Assembly: GCF_020443705.1 (NCBI RefSeq)
Contig: NZ_JAIZZK010000016.1
Location: 1-64,000 of the forward strand
Direction: 5' to 3'
Origin: Clostridium algoriphilum
GTDB taxonomy: Bacteria > Bacillota > Clostridia > Clostridiales > Clostridiaceae
Length of the DNA: 64,000 nt
Below are positions 17,642 through 27,124 of this stretch, piece after piece. The position numbers were made by a program, and so were the translations under genes. The notes under the pieces are model-generated. The model was not told the DNA's origin. It worked only from the letters and a program-made list of their open reading frames with translations, and did not search any database. Each line of letters begins with the position of its first letter. Positions within the stretch are counted from its first letter, which is position 1.

Positions 17642-17681
17642 TTATCCACAAAATTAACATAAAATAGTTACTTGTCCACAA
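17642..17681. other. DnaA-box-like motifs
   Basis: TTATCCACA (17642-17650) matches the DnaA-box consensus exactly, and TTGTCCACA follows at 17672-17680. Matching TTATCCACA sites lie at 9999-10007 and 13071-13079 in a longer repeated segment. Next to an orphan primase they could be remains of an element origin; they may equally be chance. Confidence 0.35.
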
Positions 17682-17707
17682 ATTGAATGTGTACTATTTT
17701 ATCTTAA

Positions 17708-17881
17708 TTACTCTATTTCTCTTTTTACCAAGTCACAAACAATATCAATACCATTTGATATTGTTTGTTTTTGCTGAGCATTTATTTCTATATTATTAAG
17801 AAGTATTTTTCCGTCTTCTGCTAAATTCTTTATTAAAATTGCTATTTTTTCTAGTTCAATAAATTCAGAATCATTATTCAT
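17708..17881 (-). CDS. 57-aa protein coupled to the XRE regulator
   Basis: A frame too short for usual cut-offs: MNNDSEFIELEKIAILIKNL ... IDIVCDLVKREIE. It is acidic and entirely helix-forming. Its ATG overlaps the TGA of the XRE regulator gene (ATGA), a hallmark of translational coupling. No homologue is recognised. It may be a partner or antirepressor of the regulator, like small proteins paired with phage-type repressors; that role is inference. Confidence 0.7.
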   Translation of the reverse strand: MNNDSEFIELEKIAILIKNLAEDGKILLNNIEINAQQKQTISNGIDIVCDLVKREIE

Positions 17882-18123
17882 ATTGTATTTTTGACCATAA
17901 CATGGATATCATTACACAACAAATAATCCAATGAAACATTAAAGTATTCTACAAAATTTCTAATAGCATTCATCTCTGGTTGTCTTTTGTTATTTTCGTA
18001 TTGGCTAATAGTTGTTTTTGTAAATGCATATCCGTATCGCCTATTAAATTCATTAGCCAATTGTTCCTGTGTCATTTTTTTAGACAACCTTACGCTCTTA
18101 AATCTTTCTCCAAAAGTATTCAA
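17878..18123 (-). CDS. XRE-family (Cro/CI-type) regulator
   Basis: An 81-aa helix-turn-helix protein: FGERFKSVRLSKKMTQEQLA, then TKTTISQYENNKRQP and FVEYFNVSLDYLL give a classic HTH_3 domain over residues 3-65. The TTG at 18123 is chosen as start because GGAGG lies 8 nt upstream and the protein then begins MNTFGERF, as family members do; longer in-frame readings contain that ribosome binding site. It overlaps the next gene by 4 nt and may control the neighbouring island genes. Confidence 0.85.
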   Translation of the reverse strand: MNTFGERFKSVRLSKKMTQEQLANEFNRRYGYAFTKTTISQYENNKRQPEMNAIRNFVEYFNVSLDYLLCNDIHVMVKNTI

Positions 18124-18283
18124 AATAAATTCCTCCATAATCATAACTTTATTTATAATTATGGCCAAACATTCATTTGTCTACTCAACGATTATTGTTA
18201 AATGTTAATACCCGTAATTAATAATTAACCTGTTGCTTTTACAATTACCGTTTTTATGCTAAACTTATTTAGAGGTGTTTTCT

Positions 18284-18682
18284 ATGAATAAAGTAATAAA
18301 AGTTGTAGGTGCTATTATCGAAAATGAAAGCAAAGAAATTTTATGTGCTCTTCGTTCACCAAGAATGTCACTTCCAAACAGGTGGGAGTTTCCTGGTGGT
18401 AAAATAGAAAGTGGTGAAACTTTAAAAGAAGCTATTGAACGAGAAATAAAAGAAGAGCTTTCTTGCGAGGTTAAATTTATTAATAGCTTTAATGATAATA
18501 CTCACGAATACGATAAGTTCGCGGTGAATTTAATTACTGTAAGATGCCATCTAGTAGCTGGTACCCCTACCGCATGCGAGCATTCAAAATTGATATGGTT
18601 ACCTAGAGAGAATTTGCTTTCTCTAAACTGGGCTCCTGCAGATATACAAACTGTAGAACAACTAATAAAAGAAAAAGTATAG
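18284..18682 (+). CDS. mutT: MutT/Nudix (deoxy)nucleoside triphosphate pyrophosphohydrolase
   Basis: A 132-aa Nudix hydrolase. The Nudix box is complete at residues ~36-58 (GGKIESGETLKEAIEREIKE, then EL), preceded by LPNRWEFPGG. It probably cleans oxidised or other non-canonical dNTPs. The start follows AGAGGTG. A copy of its last third lies at 2416-2535, and a related Nudix domain forms the N-terminus of the helicase encoded convergently just downstream (WAPADI here, WAEADI there), so the two probably share ancestry. Confidence 0.92.
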   Translation: MNKVIKVVGAIIENESKEILCALRSPRMSLPNRWEFPGGKIESGETLKEAIEREIKEELSCEVKFINSFNDNTHEYDKFAVNLITVRCHLVAGTPTACEHSKLIWLPRENLLSLNWAPADIQTVEQLIKEKV

Positions 18683-18715
18683 TTTTCTCCATTTAGAGAT
18701 TACTATACTTTTTTA
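18673..18715 (+). terminator. Terminator of the mutT gene
   Basis: AAAAAGTATAGT and ACTATACTTTTTT arms around an AT-rich loop, with a T6 run. The stem overlaps the mutT stop codon. Confidence 0.75.
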
Positions 18716-18792
18716 TTAAATTCATTAGGTATCCTAACCTAGCTGATATTCAATTAGATGTTATACTCTCTGTATTAATTCATATTATTTTA

Positions 18793-21700
18793 TTAAGAAT
18801 CCGCTCTCGTTAAATACTCATAAATAGAATCTTCAACAGGTTGACTCATCAGGAATCTCATTTTAACAACCGAAACATTATTGCCTTTTCCATCTGGCAT
18901 TGTTGTTTGCTCTATGCTTTCATCTATTGGTGTCATATCACCCATATAATAGAAATCGGTTCCTTCATCATTACTTTTTTTGATATATAGTGGAAGCCTA
19001 AGCCCTTTTTTATAATTACAAATAGCCACAACATCTGGACTATTTAAAGTTCGTCTAGATTTTGACATCCATTCAAATTCATAATTGTTTATAAACCCAT
19101 CTTCGTATTTAGTAGTATCAGAAATATTATCATCTTTGTGATAATTCACAAAGATTGGACAATTAGTTTTATCACTACTAACAATGTATCCTCCAACATT
19201 TTGAGCTATAGGGTTTTTATCCCAGTTTAGAATTCTAAAAACATCTTTTCTGGAATACTTCCTATACAATATAAAACCATTAACATACTTGTTCTTATCA
19301 AAATTTCTATCATATATTATTCTCGAATAGTTTAACATATCATTTAAATAACTAATAAAAATTTTATTAGTAACTAAGAGTTTCAAATCTTTTCCAGCTG
19401 AAATTTTCTCATTGTTATAAGATATAATATTTAAATTATATTTTTCTCTTACACTTATTAATTTTTTATTTTGATTCTCGGTTACAAACTCAAAATTGAT
19501 GTTTCTTATGCTTGATTTCAACGTTTCGTTTGAAACATGAATACCATATTTATTAAAAACAATAGTTTTAAATTTTTCTTTTTCAATGGATTCATTCTTT
19601 ATGAGTTCATCAAGAAGAATGACTTCCTCAATTCTTTTAGTATTTGCGATTTCATTAGAAAATAGTTCAAGTAATTTTACTTCTCCTGTAGATAAACAAT
19701 TTTGTAAAGAATCTTCCTGATTCGCCACAAAGTTAAAATAAGATCTAGAATAATCAGAATAAAGTTGTGGATCCCTTGAACCATGACTGAGAAAATCTAT
19801 CATCATTGGAATCCTTCCAATCTTAAATTTTAATAATTCATAGTCCTTAACAAGGTCCTTTTTAAGTTGCATATTTGAATTATCAATAGAAGCAAATATT
19901 TGTTTACGAGCAATTTTATCAAAATTAACGGTAGATGCACCAGGTATTAAATTACTCCCGCTAACCATTAACTTACGCAAGGTATCTTTATTGTAAGACG
20001 TATTTCCATACAACGCTATTGGAACTAAGTAACTATTTTTATAATTACCAATAAAATCGATTATAGTTACATACTCTTTGTTATAAGTTTTCCGCAAACC
20101 TCTTCCCAATTGTTGAACAAATACTATAGCAGACTGAGTTGGTCTTAGCATAATTATCTGGTTAACTCTAGGAATATCAATACCCTCATTAAATATGTCC
20201 ACAGTGAAAATATAATCTAATTTATCTACTTCAATGTCACTCTCTAGCCTAAATATTGCTTCAGCCCTCTCGTTTTCACTACTTTTGCCGTTTAATGCAA
20301 CAGAATTATATCCTCTTTCATTGAATGCCATAGAAAGTTCGCCGCTTTCTTCAACAGAGCTACAAAAAACTAACCCCCTTACACAACCATTATCACATCC
20401 ATAAAACTCCATCTTTTTAACAATACAATCTATACGTTCCTTTGCTATTAATAGATTGAATGATGCATTCTCCTCAAGTACCGTCCCTTCAATTGTAATG
20501 TCAGTTACACCGAAATAATGAAACATGCAAAGCATTTTTTCTTCTAAAGCTCTATGTAGACGTATTTCATATGCAATATTATAATCAAATTCATTGAAAA
20601 TATCAAAACCGTCCATTCTTTCAGGTGTAGCAGTCATTCCCAATAAAAACTTAGGTTCAAAATAATTTAATATTTTCTGATAAGTAGCCGCACCCGCGCG
20701 ATGTGTCTCATCAATTACAATATAATCAAAATAATTCTTATGGAATTGTTTTAAGTTATTATCTATTGAAATTGTTTGTATCGTAGAAAATATAAAATCG
20801 GCATCAATTTCTTTTTTCCCTCCTGAATACATTCCCATAGACTTATTTTTGCCAAAAACTTTCATATAACTTTTCATAGCAGCTCTAGCAATATTACCTC
20901 TATGTACAATAAATAAAAATTTTTTAGGATTTACTGCCTTCACATCAAATGCTGACAAGTAAGTTTTTCCTGTCCCCGTTGCTGAAATTAACAAAGCTTT
21001 ATTTCTATTCTCAGATCGCAATTTTTTTAGATTTTTTAATGCTTCTATCTGCATTGAGTTTGGTTCAACAGTTTTATTTTGAAGAATTTCGAAGGTGTTT
21101 TCATCCTTCCTAGAGAAAGCCATTTGAGCCTTATATATTTTTTCATATTCATTAATAAAATCAGTATTTACAATTACTGAGCATTTAAATTCATTATTAA
21201 ATTCTCTAATAACGTCAGAAACCAATTTTCCTTTATTGGTAGATGTTACCTTTAAGTTCCACTCCTTATTAGCACACAACGCACTAGCTGTAAGATTACT
21301 ACTTCCAATAATTAAATCATAACTGCTACCCTTTTTAAAAATATAACCCTTAGCATGAAAGTCACCTTTAACTACTATCCTTAAATCAATATTTTTAAAC
21401 TTCAATAAGGTTCTTAATGCCTCTGGTTGCGTGAAATTTTGGTATTGAGAAACAAGTATTTTACCATTAATATTTTTCAGTTCTAGTTCCTTTAACAAAT
21501 TTATTAATACTGTAACACCACTCTTTGTTAAAAATGCAACTGAGAACCAAAATTCATCACACTCCCTTAAATCTTTATCTATAGTTGTCAAAACTTTTTT
21601 ACCATTTACTTTATCATTTAATACCAACCTAGGTAAATACTCTTGTTTAGAAGGGTGAAGTTTGTCAATAAAACCTGTTATTAAGCTTTGTGGTAATTCA

Positions 21701-22113
21701 GTGTGAAATGTATCTCTTTTATACTGCTGCATTAACTCCTCAATTATAGGTATATCAGCTTCTGCCCACTGAAGCGTTTCTAATTCATTTTTGGTTAACC
21801 ATTTATAATTACTGTTATCTTTTAACACAAGGTCGTTTGTAGATGATTTGCATATAAAACTATGGGTTGTAAGATTAAAAGTTGGATATTGATGTGATAC
21901 AGTAATGAACTCATCCTCTATTTCAATTTTTGCTTCAAATTCTTCCATAAACTCTCTTGCTAATGCTTCCTCGTTTGTTTCATTTTGTTTTATTTCAATC
22001 CCTGGAAACTGAAACTGTTGTGAAATATCTTGATATTCATTTACATTTCCTTGCATACATAAAACTTTATCATCATTTATAATAATTGCAGTAGCAACTT
22101 CATAGTGTTTTAT
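18793..22113 (-). CDS. Nudix-PLD-SF2 helicase-DUF3427 fusion protein
   Basis: About 1106 aa. Residues 1-130 are a Nudix domain with a full box (GIEIKQNETNEEALAREFME, then EF). A phospholipase-D-like nuclease domain follows (HAKGYIF at ~256, GSSNLT at ~273). An SF2 helicase core has ATGTGKT (381-387), DETH (471-474), TATP (497-500), FNEGIDIP and QQLGRGLRK (~670). The C-terminal 400 aa are DUF3427. PLD-helicase-DUF3427 proteins occur in defence islands; the Nudix fusion suggests nucleotide sensing or cleavage. No ATG fits: the best-placed initiator is ATA at 22113, 8 nt after AAGGGGG; a GTG at 22122 overlaps that ribosome binding site. Confidence 0.88.
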   Translation of the reverse strand: MKHYEVATAIIINDDKVLCMQGNVNEYQDISQQFQFPGIEIKQNETNEEALAREFMEEFEAKIEIEDEFITVSHQYPTFNLTTHSFICKSSTNDLVLKDNSNYKWLTKNELETLQWAEADIPIIEELMQQYKRDTFHTELPQSLITGFIDKLHPSKQEYLPRLVLNDKVNGKKVLTTIDKDLRECDEFWFSVAFLTKSGVTVLINLLKELELKNINGKILVSQYQNFTQPEALRTLLKFKNIDLRIVVKGDFHAKGYIFKKGSSYDLIIGSSNLTASALCANKEWNLKVTSTNKGKLVSDVIREFNNEFKCSVIVNTDFINEYEKIYKAQMAFSRKDENTFEILQNKTVEPNSMQIEALKNLKKLRSENRNKALLISATGTGKTYLSAFDVKAVNPKKFLFIVHRGNIARAAMKSYMKVFGKNKSMGMYSGGKKEIDADFIFSTIQTISIDNNLKQFHKNYFDYIVIDETHRAGAATYQKILNYFEPKFLLGMTATPERMDGFDIFNEFDYNIAYEIRLHRALEEKMLCMFHYFGVTDITIEGTVLEENASFNLLIAKERIDCIVKKMEFYGCDNGCVRGLVFCSSVEESGELSMAFNERGYNSVALNGKSSENERAEAIFRLESDIEVDKLDYIFTVDIFNEGIDIPRVNQIIMLRPTQSAIVFVQQLGRGLRKTYNKEYVTIIDFIGNYKNSYLVPIALYGNTSYNKDTLRKLMVSGSNLIPGASTVNFDKIARKQIFASIDNSNMQLKKDLVKDYELLKFKIGRIPMMIDFLSHGSRDPQLYSDYSRSYFNFVANQEDSLQNCLSTGEVKLLELFSNEIANTKRIEEVILLDELIKNESIEKEKFKTIVFNKYGIHVSNETLKSSIRNINFEFVTENQNKKLISVREKYNLNIISYNNEKISAGKDLKLLVTNKIFISYLNDMLNYSRIIYDRNFDKNKYVNGFILYRKYSRKDVFRILNWDKNPIAQNVGGYIVSSDKTNCPIFVNYHKDDNISDTTKYEDGFINNYEFEWMSKSRRTLNSPDVVAICNYKKGLRLPLYIKKSNDEGTDFYYMGDMTPIDESIEQTTMPDGKGNNVSVVKMRFLMSQPVEDSIYEYLTRADS

Positions 22114-22175
22114 GTATACCACCCCCTTATATGAACTATTACTTGAAAATTTTTTAATACAAAGACAATAAGGAA

Positions 22176-22215
22176 ACGTATATTAATATTATAACAATTA
22201 AATTCTAATATACGT
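22176..22215. promoter_or_regulatory. Promoter-operator region of the helicase gene
   Basis: Perfect 10-bp inverted arms ACGTATATTA (22176-22185) and TAATATACGT (22206-22215). On the minus strand a TATAAT (22193-22188) lies between them and a weak -35 (TTGTAC, 22218-22213) overlaps the outer arm, with a 19-bp spacer. A repressor bound here would block the helicase promoter, so this gene is probably controlled separately from the NACHT gene upstream. Confidence 0.5.
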
Positions 22216-22292
22216 ACAAATTCTTGCTATATGAACTTCTTATAATAAGAATAATCTGCAGTTGTAATTGTTTGTATTCTATCTCCAATCTA

Positions 22293-25200
22293 CTAATTTA
22301 ACATATACTTTTTGATATCATCAATCTCCCATGGATCATCATGTTGGTTATAAAATTGGTTTTTTATTTCAGCAAGATTATGGTTACAGAAACTTTTAAA
22401 CTCTTCGTTATCACTGTTTTCATTTTTAGCCTTTTCAAGTTTTTCCATTACTATAGTAGCATCATTCTGACATATATTTTTCAATGCTTTAGAAACACTA
22501 TTATATAATCCAAAATAACGATTATCTTTAAACCCTTTACTAAAAGAAAGTTCACACAATTTAATAATACAATCCAAATTTTTTTCTTCTTTTATTTCTC
22601 TTATGGCTTCAGTAATTGGAGGTGTATTGTTGTCATCTGTCAAATCTGGAATTGAATTCTTCATCTTTGCGATATCATAATATTTTTCTAATCCGTATTC
22701 ACTTTCCATTAATATTAATGATTTAAGATACAATACTCCATCTTCTGATAACTGATTTTCTTTTATTAACCGTTCGATAAGTCTTACATCTTTTTTGGGA
22801 ATCAACTTATCAATAATCAAATTCAATAATACCGTATCTGCTTTAGGCAGAATATTTTCAAATATATATTCATCTCCAGCTATTACACATAAATAATCCA
22901 AGGCCTTCCTTCTCGTCCATTCTGAATATTCCTGATCAGTAATAACGTTAAGAGCCAGAGACAAAGCATATTCTATATTATTTTCTTTGCAATATTGCAA
23001 ATATGTTTCCGCCAATGTTCCTTCAATAGTCTTTTCTTTAATATTTATGCATACTTGTTCTTGTATCTCTTCTGGTTTTAAACGCTCTATTACATATTTA
23101 GAGAATTGTTCTCTCCCATTTTTGTCCTTACCAAAAACAAATGCTGGCACCATAAGCATATTAAGTACAATTTGGTGATCATACTCAATTGAAAAATATT
23201 CTGCAAAAAACATACACAAAACTGCTCTCAATGAGAATGAAGTAGTTCCATCTTTACCAAAAGTAAATTCTTTATTGAAGTCTATTTCATTAACAGTTTT
23301 TAAACTGTACTCTCTAATGTAATCTACTTGTATTTCACTAATAATAAACTCATGTTTATTTTCTATTGCCCTGTAAATGTTACTCATTGAAAAGTTCTCC
23401 CAATCAACATACTTTAGGAAATCAACAATTCTGTGATTTTCAAACTGATTTTTTGCTATGTCCCAATGTACCTTATCTAAATCATACCTTTTTTCGGTTC
23501 TTTGAAATGAAATATGATCTAGGTCATCATAAACCGTGTTGAGCCCGTTGAATATATTAGCCAATTCATTTATTAGTTTTTGATATTTCTCCTTACTAAA
23601 TAAGGCATTAAAATACTTTTGTGCTCCTTCTTTTCTTAACAAGTCATAATCTATTACCTCTTTTTCCTCTATAACAATGTTATCCTTTTTTAGCAACAAG
23701 TCCCTGAGTTCATCATATCTATAACTTCCCTTTCTAAGTCTTTGTACATACTGATTGAACAGGAATTTATCACTAATTTTATCTTCCTGATATCTCTTCA
23801 TAAAATCGTCAATACAAGATTCATCCATAATAGCTTCAATCAAAAATACAATATTATCACCTTTTAAATTTTCCAGTATATACTCATATGTACTATAGAT
23901 ATTGTTACTATTCTTTAAAAACTTTTTTGTTTCATTCATTGATATATGTTCAAATTGAGAAGATGCCTTGATAAAAACTTCACGAATATCATTTAAGATT
24001 TTTTTATTTCCAGCAAAATATATCTTCTCGGCCTCAATACATAATGTATTTATTACATCGTTAAAATACTCCATGGTTTCATAGTAATCTTTGCTTGTAA
24101 TCAAAAATTCAATGGTTTTATGGATAGATTCATATTCATTTAATATCATTAAAATATCTTTTAGCCTATATCTCTCACTAAAATTTTCAGTTCCTCTTAC
24201 ATTTAATATGTCTATCCCCTGCAAAACATAATCTATAGATTCATTTTGCAAATTATGCTCTAAAATATAGCAATATAATGAATACCTAATTTCTGTATTA
24301 TATTCCTCAGAAAATTTATCTAATAAAATATTAATATCGCCCTTTTGATATAGTTTTGAATTCGCCAAAGCTAATACTGCAGCTTTTACTTCATAACATC
24401 TTGTATCCTTACAAAAACAGCAGTCAAACAAATACCTTCTTACATCTTCCTGTCTTCCAAGAAAATCAGTCATAGCACCAATAATATGTAAAGCATTTGA
24501 TTGCGATCTAAAATTAGCAGGTTTACTAATTTCATTCATCAAATAGACAATACTACTCTCAGCTTGCCCAAATAAAGCTAACTCATCTTCATCATTTTGA
24601 TTCCGAGAAATCCACATGTTTTTATTTTTGTAATCTTCCAATATAGAACATAGTATATTAGCCCTAATAGTTACATCGATTCTTGAAATTTCGAATCTAA
24701 CTACAATTGATGGTGCTGTATCAATTAACCATTGAGTTAATTCATCATCACCATATATAAGCATTAAAAATGATAATGTATTTACCCACGAAGTTTTAAT
24801 TTCGTTTTTATTATTTTTATATGTAACTAGATCTATAATTTCACATAATGTCTTTTTACAAAGATATTTTGCTGCTAAATATTCTCTAAAATTATTATGT
24901 TCGAACTGCCACTTGTTTCCATTTGTTTTGCACCATATTCCACTGTATCTTATCCAATTTCGTTCCTCACTGTTCAATAACCTTTGATATTCTTCTTTAA
25001 TTAAGAATGTCTTTTTTAAGCATTGCATAGCAAATGCCAACTGTTTCAACGAATTTATAATATTAATTTTCTGATTTTCAACATCTATTGTTACTGCATA
25101 CTTAATCTCATCTTCTTTAAACCGACTATAAATCAATTTCTCCATTGTTTTATCTTGATTTGGCAAATAACCTTCTTTTAAAAAAAGATCCGCCAATTGT

Positions 25201-26669
25201 ATTAGAAAAAATGGATTTAATATCTGTTCTTTTAAGTTCTTACTTTTTACTTCTTCAAAGAAAAGTACCGAATCAATTTTTTTCTTTTCTAAAAACTCCT
25301 TTATGTCTTTTTCTTCTATTGGACACAATGCATACTCCGCGAAATCATTAAAAGTCCCTACACTTGCTTTATCTAAGGCATTTTTATAAAAATTATTTCT
25401 AGTCGAAACAACTATTATCTGTTCTGGGTGTTTATTTGCAAACACATTTAGACGTCTAGCAAATGTGTTTAAATTTTTAGCTTCAATTTCATCATATCCA
25501 TCAAGAATTAGTACAACTTTTTCTACCTGGATATCTTTAAACTGTTCAGTAATTAAATCGTCTATGGTTTCATCAACATATAAATTTAACTGAATGTATA
25601 CTGGTATTGTCTTACATTGATTTTGCAAAACAAATGCCAAATTTTTCAACTCAATAGATTTTCCTACGCCAGCATCTCCAACCAAAACAATTTTTCTTTT
25701 TTCTACACAAATTTCATCTAATTTTTTAATCTGTTCCCGATTGTACAATATATTAATTCCTCCATGATGTACAATATCATATGGTGCTACAAACCTTTGA
25801 ATATAATTTTCTAACTGATCATATTTCTTAAATTCATTAGGTAGATCTACATATATAATATTTTTTTCCTCATCACCTAATTTAATAGGATCACAAAGAA
25901 ATTTATCCCTATCAATTCTATATATATAATTACATATTTCCGCTATTTCTCCATTTACAATTGACATTAAATTAAATTGACTCCCCATCTCTTGAGCAGC
26001 CAAAAATAATGCCCCTACACCTATGGATAGGCAGTTATTTCCCATTTTATATGGATAAGTTCCATGAGTATGTCCATGTAAATGATAAATAATATTATTT
26101 TGATTAATTGCATCTAACAATCTTGGCATATTTCGTATAGCTGATGAATCATTATCATCTTCACTTATAGTACTATGATGAGTAACTAATACATTATCCA
26201 AGTAAGAACTTGCATTTAAAATTATTCCTTCTACATCAACATTCCCATAATCCAACTCTTTATGATAAGCTGAATTTGTTAATATAAAATTTATATTTTC
26301 CACGTTTTTAGAATAGCAATTATCATCATCAAATCTACAACCGTCCATTTGGAATTGTTCACAAAAACTATCAAACGCAGCAAACCCATTATTACAAATA
26401 TCATGATTTCCTGGAATCATAACAAACTCAATGCATCTTTTTCCTGCTTTATTACGAATATACTCAAAAATCTTTTTTGCGGTTTCATATAATATCGCAT
26501 TTCCATTATTACTAACATCTCCGCACATTAATATAACAATTTCTTCCAATAAAGTTGTTTCTCTATTTATAACTTCATACATTTTATCAATTCTATGATA
26601 AAGTATTTTAATATACCCTTCTGTACTATCATATATATGTAAATCTGAGACCATTACAATCTTCATCAT
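22293..26669 (-). CDS. Metallophosphoesterase-NACHT STAND NTPase, likely antiphage sensor
   Basis: About 1458 aa. The N-terminal ~250 residues are a calcineurin-like phosphoesterase with every metal-site motif: SDLH (13-16), CGDVSNNGN (54-62), PGNHD (91-95), VTHHS (167-171) and GHTHG (204-208). A NACHT-type STAND ATPase follows: Walker A GDAGVGKS (336-343), Walker B VVLILDGYDE (390-399), VVSTRN (425-430). The remaining ~900 aa are helical repeats, probably the ligand sensor. This is the effector-NTPase-sensor plan of Avs/bNACHT immunity proteins, with a phosphoesterase as effector. The start is one of three adjacent ATGs (26672, 26669, 26666) after AAAGGA. Confidence 0.85.
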   Translation of the reverse strand: MMKIVMVSDLHIYDSTEGYIKILYHRIDKMYEVINRETTLLEEIVILMCGDVSNNGNAILYETAKKIFEYIRNKAGKRCIEFVMIPGNHDICNNGFAAFDSFCEQFQMDGCRFDDDNCYSKNVENINFILTNSAYHKELDYGNVDVEGIILNASSYLDNVLVTHHSTISEDDNDSSAIRNMPRLLDAINQNNIIYHLHGHTHGTYPYKMGNNCLSIGVGALFLAAQEMGSQFNLMSIVNGEIAEICNYIYRIDRDKFLCDPIKLGDEEKNIIYVDLPNEFKKYDQLENYIQRFVAPYDIVHHGGINILYNREQIKKLDEICVEKRKIVLVGDAGVGKSIELKNLAFVLQNQCKTIPVYIQLNLYVDETIDDLITEQFKDIQVEKVVLILDGYDEIEAKNLNTFARRLNVFANKHPEQIIVVSTRNNFYKNALDKASVGTFNDFAEYALCPIEEKDIKEFLEKKKIDSVLFFEEVKSKNLKEQILNPFFLIQLADLFLKEGYLPNQDKTMEKLIYSRFKEDEIKYAVTIDVENQKINIINSLKQLAFAMQCLKKTFLIKEEYQRLLNSEERNWIRYSGIWCKTNGNKWQFEHNNFREYLAAKYLCKKTLCEIIDLVTYKNNKNEIKTSWVNTLSFLMLIYGDDELTQWLIDTAPSIVVRFEISRIDVTIRANILCSILEDYKNKNMWISRNQNDEDELALFGQAESSIVYLMNEISKPANFRSQSNALHIIGAMTDFLGRQEDVRRYLFDCCFCKDTRCYEVKAAVLALANSKLYQKGDINILLDKFSEEYNTEIRYSLYCYILEHNLQNESIDYVLQGIDILNVRGTENFSERYRLKDILMILNEYESIHKTIEFLITSKDYYETMEYFNDVINTLCIEAEKIYFAGNKKILNDIREVFIKASSQFEHISMNETKKFLKNSNNIYSTYEYILENLKGDNIVFLIEAIMDESCIDDFMKRYQEDKISDKFLFNQYVQRLRKGSYRYDELRDLLLKKDNIVIEEKEVIDYDLLRKEGAQKYFNALFSKEKYQKLINELANIFNGLNTVYDDLDHISFQRTEKRYDLDKVHWDIAKNQFENHRIVDFLKYVDWENFSMSNIYRAIENKHEFIISEIQVDYIREYSLKTVNEIDFNKEFTFGKDGTTSFSLRAVLCMFFAEYFSIEYDHQIVLNMLMVPAFVFGKDKNGREQFSKYVIERLKPEEIQEQVCINIKEKTIEGTLAETYLQYCKENNIEYALSLALNVITDQEYSEWTRRKALDYLCVIAGDEYIFENILPKADTVLLNLIIDKLIPKKDVRLIERLIKENQLSEDGVLYLKSLILMESEYGLEKYYDIAKMKNSIPDLTDDNNTPPITEAIREIKEEKNLDCIIKLCELSFSKGFKDNRYFGLYNSVSKALKNICQNDATIVMEKLEKAKNENSDNEEFKSFCNHNLAEIKNQFYNQHDDPWEIDDIKKYMLN

Positions 26670-26970
26670 CATTTTTCCTTTCACATTTAATGTCTGAATC
26701 TTCTCTTCAGATTATCTTAAATATTTGATTAACTTTCCTACTATAACTCTTATATCTCTGATAAATTTGCTCACATTATATTCATTTGCTATATTCTCCA
26801 TTAAAAACATTGAACTATTAACTTCTACATTTCAGGGCCTTACTCATATATTCTACTTAATTTAAAACACACTTCTATTTACGTATATATCTATTATAAA
26901 AATGCAAAATTCTTTAATTTCTAAATGATAAGTCAATTTTCAATTTTGGATTAAAGACATTATGTAAAGT

Positions 26971-27039
26971 TAGCAAATTCGCCCCGCTCATAAAAAAATG
27001 GGGGACATGAACAAGTTGCAGATAAAATTTGTTTTGCTA
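26971..27039 (+). repeat. TAGCAA family A repeat, copy 1 (69 bp)
   Basis: Starts TAGCAAATTCG and ends TTGTTTTGCTA. It lies upstream of the NACHT gene, on the plus strand like the other family A copies. The region 26685-26970 is AT-rich and shows no gene. Confidence 0.75.
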
Positions 27040-27124
27040 AGCTGACTTTACCATCTGCAAACCTCTTTCAGCCCTATGTAATATTCACACTTATAGACCT
27101 ATTTTCTCCCTGCGACGTCTGCTG

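Noticed and set aside
18123-18168. Longer N-terminus for the XRE regulator
   Set aside because: These codons contain the GGAGG that serves the TTG start at 18123.
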